64,000 bases of DNA from Arcuatula senhousia (taxonomy: Eukaryota; Mollusca; Bivalvia; Mytilida; Mytilidae): assembly GCA_963971305.1 (NCBI GenBank), contig OZ020317.1, positions 13,906,001-13,970,000 of the forward strand, given 5' to 3'. The notes under the pieces are model-generated. The model worked only from the letters and a program-made list of their open reading frames with translations. It was not told the origin of the DNA and searched no databases. This document shows positions 52,201-61,200 of the stretch, in pieces. Numbering within the stretch: position 1 is the stretch's first letter; each line of letters opens with the position of its first letter. Both the position numbers and the translations under genes were made by a program.

Positions 52201-55200
52201 TTTGACTCTTACCTGGCTATGACTGTCTATTGATTCTAGCTGTAGAATTTCATCATAATCACCATGGCCAGTAACTGGTGACTGTTTATTCAAAGCATTT
52301 CTGAAGGCCTTGTCTTTTGACCTTTCTAGTACTGTAAAAGTCTGACCTTGAACCCTGACCTTTGACCCTTACCTGGCTATGACTGTCTATTGATTCTAGC
52401 TGCAGACTTTCTAAATCATCACCAGCACCTGGGGACTGCTTATTCAGAGCATTTCTCATGACCTTGTAATCTGAAATTTAAAATGAACAAGTATTAACTG
52501 TGATTGCAAGCAAGTCACAAAGTCCCCCAAACGACCCGTATTTGCCACTTTTCTCTTCAGCATGTCAAAAAAACCCTAAATATAAATTTTCATGTAAATC
52601 GGAGCACTTTGAAAATTTCGACCCGATTATCTCCCTTGAGAAATCACATTTTTATTTATATCTCGAAAACCGTAAATATCGCTTCAAAATTTTTTTTCAT
52701 ATTATGAAAGAGAATGTTTTGCTCTATCAACCTACAAAATTTCAGAACCCTGCGCACCTAGGTTACCGAGATATTGCAATGTCCAATATTTAGTCCATTT
52801 TCCTGTTTCCATGGAAACGGCGGCCATTTTGAAAAGTCTGATTGTCAACGAAGCTTCCTTTCTTTACTATCTATTATCCTGCCAAGTTTCATATTGATAT
52901 GTGGAGTCTCCGGACAAGTTCACGACTAAGTGGAAGAATCGGAAGAAGAAGAAGAAGAAGAAGAAGAAGAAGAATAATAATAATAAGAAACGGTGCAAAA
53001 ACAATAAGTCCCCAAACGTTGTTTGGGGGACAGTCCCCAAACGTTGTTTGGGGGACTTAATTATTTACTGTAACCATTAATAGTTAAAAGATTTATTAAG
53101 GGCTTATATGGTAAAAGAAAATGACCTTGACACAAGGCAATTGTTCTAGCTCCGAATATCTGTAAGCAAAACAAAACTTTGATATTTTGTGAATGGTATT
53201 AATTTTTTCCAACTTATTTTCCCTGAAAAACAAGACAAAAACATGAATAAGCAAGGCTTAGCGAGGTTAAAAGTTCACCTCCATTAGCACCTAATTATTT
53301 CCTGCTCTTTAAAATCAGACAATGAATGAGGTTATTTATGCTAATACAAGATACAAAATCTTAACTTTTTAACGTATTTACCTAACAAAACTCTCTAATT
53401 ACTAGAATTTTTCTAACTAAAACTTACATTTTCTATTTTATCCCTTAAATTAACCCTATCTCTTTATCTTAAATCACATCACATCAAACATAAAAAGTAA
53501 AGAATGATCTCCTATGACAAATTTCATTCAAAACTTTGCAGTTCAAGACTAGAATCAATATTTGAAATTTCTGCATATAAAGAGTTCTTTTTATGAGTTA
53601 ATCCTATGTAACATATTGATTAAGTTTTATTTGATTAAATTCAATACTTTTAATTATCTTATGGTGTCATTAAATGCATTGAGGCCTTAATAGGGCAATG
53701 TATGTAACATTTTTCTGTTGTTAACCTTTTCAATTTTTTTCTTAATGGTTTTTTGTATAGAAAAAAAATATCTAAGTGAAAACCCTCCATTAAAATGAAA
53801 TATATTTTCAATGTTATCTGCACAACTGATTTAGAAATGGAACTCAAAAGATACATAAATAACATCTTTTGTTGGTTGTTTTAAAATCTTTTCAAAAGAC
53901 ACACTTTAGTCCAAATTTTAGTTGAACAAAGTGCTTATGCCAACCCAGATTTAGCTTTTTTTTACACAAAATGTTTAGTAAATTGCAGTGAAAAAGTTTT
54001 TTTTTTTTCAATTAGACACCCTAAATGACAAGAGTATACATCCACTTGATATTTTTTTCAATAGTTCTCCACTTTAAACTTGATATTTCAAGATTTTTAG
54101 TTCTTTTTATGAGTTAATCCTATGTAACAAATTGATAAAGTTGTATTTGATAAAATTCACTACTTTTAATTATCATATGGCGTCATTAAATGCATTGAGG
54201 CCTCAATAATGCAGTGTACATGGTGTATGTAACATTTTTCTGTTGTTAATCTTTTCAATTTTTTTCTTCATGGTTTTTTGTATAGAAAAATATTTTAAGT
54301 GAAAACCCTCCATTATAATAATGAAATATATCATCAATGGAAACTGCACAACTGATTTAGAAATGGAACTCAAGAGATACTTAAATAACATCTTTTGTTG
54401 GTTGTTTTAAAATCTTTTCAAAAGACACTTTAGTCTAAATTTTAGTTGAACACAGTGCTTATCCCAACCCAGATTGAGCTTATTTTTTACATAAAATGTT
54501 TCATTAAATGAAGTGAAAAACTTGTTTCTTTTCACTTAGACACCCTAAATGACTTAAGTATACATTCACTTAATATTTTTTCAATGTACATGTAATTTCA
54601 ATCAATTCTCCACTTCAAACTTGATATTTTTAAGATTCAAGTTAAAAGTTCTTTTTATGAGCTAATCCTGTGTAACAAATTGATTAAGGAGTACTTACTT
54701 ATATCTATCTACTAGTTTAAATTATCTTTCAGTGTCATTAAATGCATTTAGGCCTTTATAATGCAATGTACAAAACATTCTTCTGTTGTTACCCTTTTCA
54801 ATTTTTTCTTAATGGTTTTTCGTAGAGAAAAAATCCAATCTCTTCAGTGAAACTCTCCATTTAGAATCATATTTGTGTAGGTTATTTGTAAACTGCACAA
54901 CAGATTTTGAAATGGAATTCAAGAGATACTTTAAATATTTTTAAATAATTTAAATTAGTATGTAACGCTCAGTTTGATTGGTTGGACCAACCCATGTTAT
55001 TTTGTATAATATGGTTTGGTCTTGTGACGTCACTAACATCTTCATCCGCCGCGGCATTTTCGAATAGTCCCTATGATTTTTGTTGTTGAATATTCGATAG
55101 TTGATAAAAATCTTACCAAATTAAATTATAAGGAATGACTTTAATCGTTGGTTATTTTATAGGGATATAAAATGGGTAGGGTCGTTTTATGCTCTACAAA

Positions 55201-58200
55201 AAGCGCTTTGCGCTTTATTAAGCATAAAACAACCCTACCCATTTTATACCTGTATAAAATGACCGACTATTGAAGTTATTCCTTAAATATTTTTGTTGGT
55301 TGTTTTGAATCTTTTCAATCTAGCCTAAATTTAGTTAAATTTTGTACTGATGGCCAGGTTAAGATTGGTTTTTCAAAAAAAAAAATAAATCAAAAGCTAA
55401 AATGATTTCATGGAACAAAATTCATCTTTATTGTTCTACCCACTTGAAAAAAAACCTGGATGCATACACTTTACTTGATAATTAAGAAAAGAAATCATTT
55501 TTTTTTTAAATTGGTCAAGCATTATTTGGCAAATTTTGTAGCTTGGGATTGTTTTTTATAAGGAAAATGGACAAAAATCTGACAAAAAAACTTTGACCTG
55601 TACAAAATTTCAATTTGTTGGGTACATTTTGTTGATTCTGATACTCACCTTAATTTAGGCCTTCAGCTAAAAATTATTGAGATTTGTTTTTTAAATCTTC
55701 TTAAAAGGTTAATAATATCTAGACAGAAGCTGAGCCAAAAGATAGGGTTATTGTGGTATTGAGGGGAGCTGTTTGTTAGTTGTAGACCGGAAATGTTGAC
55801 AGTAGTTATAAAATATGAAATAAATATAAAAATAATGAAAAGTAAGAAAAGCTAATTTTTCAAGAATTCAAAATTTATGATTTCACAGAAACTTGGTTAG
55901 CAGCAGATTAAGAGGTAAGGCATTTTGATGGGATTCAAGAAAAAGAATACCGGTAATAATTTACAGGATTTAGGAGTTAATGTAAGGGTTTTTAGCCCCT
56001 TTTAATGCATATGGGACAGGTAGAAGTAACAGGAGCACCCAGAGGATACCACCAACCTTCAGTAGGTGACTGACCAACATTCAATTGTCCATCTTGTTTC
56101 TTATTATACAAATCAGCACTCAAACTATCACCTAAAAAATTAAATGTCTAGTGGTTGATAATTACACCAGCACCTCAGACCACTCAGCTAACAAGGTCTC
56201 CTAGAGAAGATAGGGATGATCAATTTCTTATTATCGACTGTACATAAACCTGTCTAAAACAGACCCTAAACAAATTGGATGACTGTATTCCAAACTGGTT
56301 TTCAAGTCCATTCTTTTCATTTCTTTGCATTTCAACCTTTATAAATCAAGCACCTGCCTATGCCTTATAAATTATTCAGTCTCCAAGGGGTTCAGTTTAC
56401 ACAATTTCACTGTAAAAACCATTTTTGGGTCTCAATACTTACTGAATTTTGTTCCTTCTGTTTCTCGTTTATATCTGTTTTTGTAATACTTGTAGAGATT
56501 GGGATCTCTGGGATCAAACCTGAAAATAGCAAAAACATTCACTAAACAAATCAATTTGTAAACCATTATAATACTATCTGAAAACTTTGTCCATTTGGAT
56601 GTATATTTCAAGTAAAGTGTGCCAGTTATTTGCTATTTAAATTTCTTTTTCTACAGTTAAGGTAATATTAATACCATCAATAAAATCTTTTAGGCAATGT
56701 TCATTAGTGATATTCCCACTTTCATTACTTTGCCCTGCATAAATAAAGTGTAACTAATTAACTAGATATCAAAACTACAGATGCCCATGGGTTATAACAA
56801 CCATAAGGTAAAGTCTAAAAGGTCAAGAGTTAATGGTTAAGGTAGAATATCCAAAGGGTTAATCCACTAGGTTAGTTTAGGAGGTCAGGGTTATACCATT
56901 TGGTTTGTCTAGAATGTCAAGGGTTATTTATACAAGAAGGTTAGTCTAGAAAGGCAAGGGTTATAATACTAGGTAAGTCTAGAAAGTCAACAGTTAAAAT
57001 ACTAGATCAGTTTAGGAGGTCAAGGGTTAAACCACTTGGTTAGTCTAAAAGGTCAAGGGTTAAATCACTAGGTTAATCAGGTTATATCACTAGATTAGTC
57101 TAACCAGTAAAGGGTTAAACCACTAAGTCTAAAATTCCAAGGGTTAAAACACTAGGTTAGTCTTAAGGTCAAGAGTTAAACCTCTAGGTTAGTCCAAAAG
57201 GCCATACCCCAAGGGTAAGATCAGACGGTTAGTCTATAAGGTCACACCCCAAGTTGTAATACACTAAGTTAGTCTAGAATCCTAAGGGTTAAACCTGTAG
57301 GTTAACCTGGAAGGTCAAATGATCAAACACTAAGTTAGTATAGAATCCTAAGAATTAAAAGCACTGGGTTAATTTAGAAGGTCAAGGGTTAAATCTGTAG
57401 GTTAGTCTAGAAGACCACACCCATACCGATCCTCCTCCTCGGAGCTGTATCTGGTATCCTCCTTCTGACTCGGGTGAAAGATGGGTTCATCCCTCGTCAG
57501 GAACCCCTGAGGGAGGGGAACATCCTTATTTTGGTTAGGTGGGAATGAATCCACCTCATCTCTTATAAATAAAAATATAGGAGTTGATGAATGTATAATT
57601 TTCTTTATTCCATTTGATTTTTTTCATAAAATATAGTTGGGTTAATTCCACAATTTAAAAGTTGTACAGAGTATCTTATTTGTTTACTCCATGAAAAGAT
57701 TCTTGCTACCCAATCTCATACATGTGATAGATCTGTGATGTCAAAGTGGGAGATTTAGATTTTTTTAGGTGGAGATCGGACCAAAAAGCGGGAGATTCTA
57801 AACAGTCATTCAATTAAATTTCAATGTCAATTGAGGGCACTATCGTGTGCCAATCAAACATGGCTTCACTGATTAATCTCCCACTGTTTATACAATTATC
57901 AGGTAAATTATGGCAATAAACCATCAATTAACACCTTTACCTGTAAAATTAATGTCGCCTAATTAAGAAACCCCTAAAACACCTGAAATTTTTATTACTG
58001 AACAATTCAGAAAACTAAAATTTTGTCATGTGTTGAAAAAGCGGGAGATTTCACATGAAGTCGGGAGAACGGGAGATGGGTCAAAAAGTCGGGAGATTTT
58101 GTCTCTCGGCGGGAGAATCACATGTATGCAATCTATAGCCCTTTACAAAAACTTACTGTTTTTTTCATTTCAATTCTTTTATTTTTCAGTTTTGCAAAAG

Positions 58201-61200
58201 AAGTTTCCTGTTGAAAGGTCGGCCACATGTGTGAACAATGTTTATCATGTTTATAGCTAAGGAAAACATCAATTTATCTCTGTCCCTTTTAGGTGCATTT
58301 TCCCTTCCGAAATTTAAATATACTGGTTTGAACTGAAATCTAAGATGTAAACATATGTTTGAGTAGTTAATTCTTGCAGACAGATTTAAGCTGATGATTT
58401 TTACTAAATTTAAACAGATTTCATTTGCAAGGCTGACCCGTAAGTTGTCAACCTGTAGTGCATAATTAAAAGATTTCCTGAAAAGGGCTACGGGGCCTGC
58501 ACATGAATCTAATACTTGTTTTCACATGTAGATGAGAATTTTAGCTCAGTACACAGACAGACAGACAGACCTACCTGACAGAGTAGAAGCTATTCTTGCT
58601 ACTGGATCTGTTGGACCTATCAGATAACTGTCCATCTGTTTTGACTCTGAAAAAGAAAATAAAGAATCATTGCTCCATGTCTGTAATTTTATAACAAGTG
58701 CTACACTGAGACACAATGCAGGTTTGCCAACTTTCCCAATTTTTAAGGGATTTCCTGCTTTTTCCCTTTATTTTAAGATGAATATAATAGGAAACATTAA
58801 ACAAATAATGAAAAACCCTATTTCAAAATTTCAAAAGTTTGCAGCCCTGACAATGCTTCTTCTTGAAATCTTGGTCCTGACAATGCTTCTTCTTGAAATC
58901 TTGGTCTGTTAATGGTCATGTTTAGGACAGGGGTTCAACTAGAAATGGTCCAAGGTTTCAGATCTTTCATTTTTGATTCAGGATCAACTTTCGAAAATTT
59001 TATTTTCAAAAGACCTGAACCTGCATGTATTTATATTAACTCCTGTTGAGAACTTTTTAATAACATTTGGTGGAATATTCACCTAGAACTTCAAAAAGTC
59101 CTGGACCTTTTGCTCTCAAACCTTAATTTAAACCCCTGTAGGACAGTCCTTGATTTAAGTAAAATTTTACATCATCATTTATTCAACATGATTTTCTATG
59201 TTGCTTATCTTTTTTTCAGATTTTCATGTTGTATTAGTAATTAATCAAAATTAGCAATCATTTTACATGAGTATAAGATAGCAATCTAATTAAGATTAAA
59301 ACTTATTTCTTATTTCACAATTAACAGTTCCAAAATGTATTTAAAATCTATCATGAATATATAATGGTTGAATATCTTTATTTTACAGACAACTACTACA
59401 AAATTTTCAAAATTTTCAAAATATAATTCATGCATGCATGTTCATCTTTTTAACCTTGCTTAGAAATAATCAACTTACAAAATAGATCTACAAGTTCGAG
59501 CTGACATTTTGTTTTTCACACCTGTGTTAATTTTACCTTTCACTAATTAATTATGAAACAATATCTTAATTAGTGTCTCACCTGGATGATTTATATTGGT
59601 AAAGATATTCACTTGAAGATTCAAAATACCGTAAAATTTTCTCTATTCGAATTTCCATATTTGTTTGGTATGCACTTTTTAAAAAATAAATTTGGCACAA
59701 TCTTTTTTTTAAGAAAAATGTTTTATTATTCAAAATACAGTGAATTCTTTGCTTTTCTTATTTCCATGGTTTGTTTATATCAATGCACTTTAAATAATGA
59801 AGCACAAAAAGTCATCTAAATCAGAATAGGAAAACTTAAGGCCAAATTCTAAACATCACAATTATGAAACGTGTCTTTTTTCATAATCCTCACTATATCC
59901 AAATGCTACTAAATCCTACACAATTCAATTGCAATTGTAAATTGCGTAAAAATAATTCTTTTAGAAGTTGATCAAATTAAAACAATGTGTCAACATCTGT
60001 TTTTAAACTATACACCTTAGATTAAAAGACACAGTTAAAAGATTAAAAGATACAGTTCTTTTAATTGAACTAACACCTCGAGATATGCATATCATCATTC
60101 AAGTTTGAAATGGGCTACAGTATCAAGATTTAAGTAACTGCCAGAAAGTATTGTTGTTTAGTGGGTCACATATGATGATATGGGTATATTGTTTATGATG
60201 ATTATGATTTTGTAATTCCTTCAAGGAAAAGTAACTAAAGTCGAAATTAAACCCAGGCACAGATCCAAGGAAAGGCCTACTAGGTGTACACCCCCTAAAA
60301 CTGACATAAATTATTGTTTTAGCACAAATCCACATAAATAACACTAAAATAATTTGAACCTTGCTTTGCCAGCCGAAAATCATAAACAATCTTTTTTTTA
60401 CCCCCCCCCCTCCCCCCCCACCTAAACTAAAATCTTGGATCCACCCCTGAAACCTGATTTGGGATGGATGGACAGACAGATAAACTCACTCAATGTATAC
60501 TTTGGGCATAAAATAATTATGTTATACACAAAAACCCATCCCAAAAATGAGGTCAGGGTCTGGCACTGGTCCGAGGTCCAGGATCCTCAATTTTTGATGC
60601 AGCTCGAACCTTTTAAATTTCAGGGACAAAGGTCTTGGCTCTGTCATTATTTACAATAACTCTTATTGGGGACTTTTCAATTTCTTCAAGAGGACCTTCC
60701 ATCCTGGGCTTCCAAAAGTCCTGGACCTTTTGCCCTCAAATGTAATTTTGAACCCCTAGAGGTTAACAGAGTTTGATAAATAACAGCAAAGTAACTGAAA
60801 TCTTTATGTTGTTTGTTTCTTCGCCCTGTTCTTGTTCGTGTTTACTGGTTTTGTCTTTGTCCTTTTAGATTTTTGACATTTGGTACCTAAACTAACTTTT
60901 TAATTAATGCAAAAAGCTAAGGCATAAAATATTTCTTGGCAATGAAAAGCAATCACTGATTATATATTTACTTTTAAAGCTTCAGTTGTATTTCATTGCA
61001 GTTCTTTTAGTTGCAACTCTTTTTTATATATTATGGCTCCAATATAGTTTTATGTTAATTTATAAAATAGTATATTGTTTAAATAAGTTAAAAACAAATC
61101 TATTCTTTTTAAAGAATCAATTGTGACAAAATAACTATTAAATTCCCCAATAAGTATTTTATCTAAATGGTTGAAACCTAATTTTAATTTATTGAACAAT

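Larger units (their letters stand above)
52053..52470 (-). repeat. Exact 160-bp tandem triplication of exon 7 with its intron
   Basis: tgattctagctg occurs at 52071, 52231 and 52391. The two downstream copies are almost identical, including the intronic aagtctgaccttgaaccctg stretch, so that duplication is recent; the first copy is older. Confidence 0.95.

Noticed and set aside
52500..53060. Open frames of 67-97 codons, one with polyarginine
   Set aside because: They fall in the 52517-53058 TIR element; the Arg run is the GAA microsatellite in another frame.
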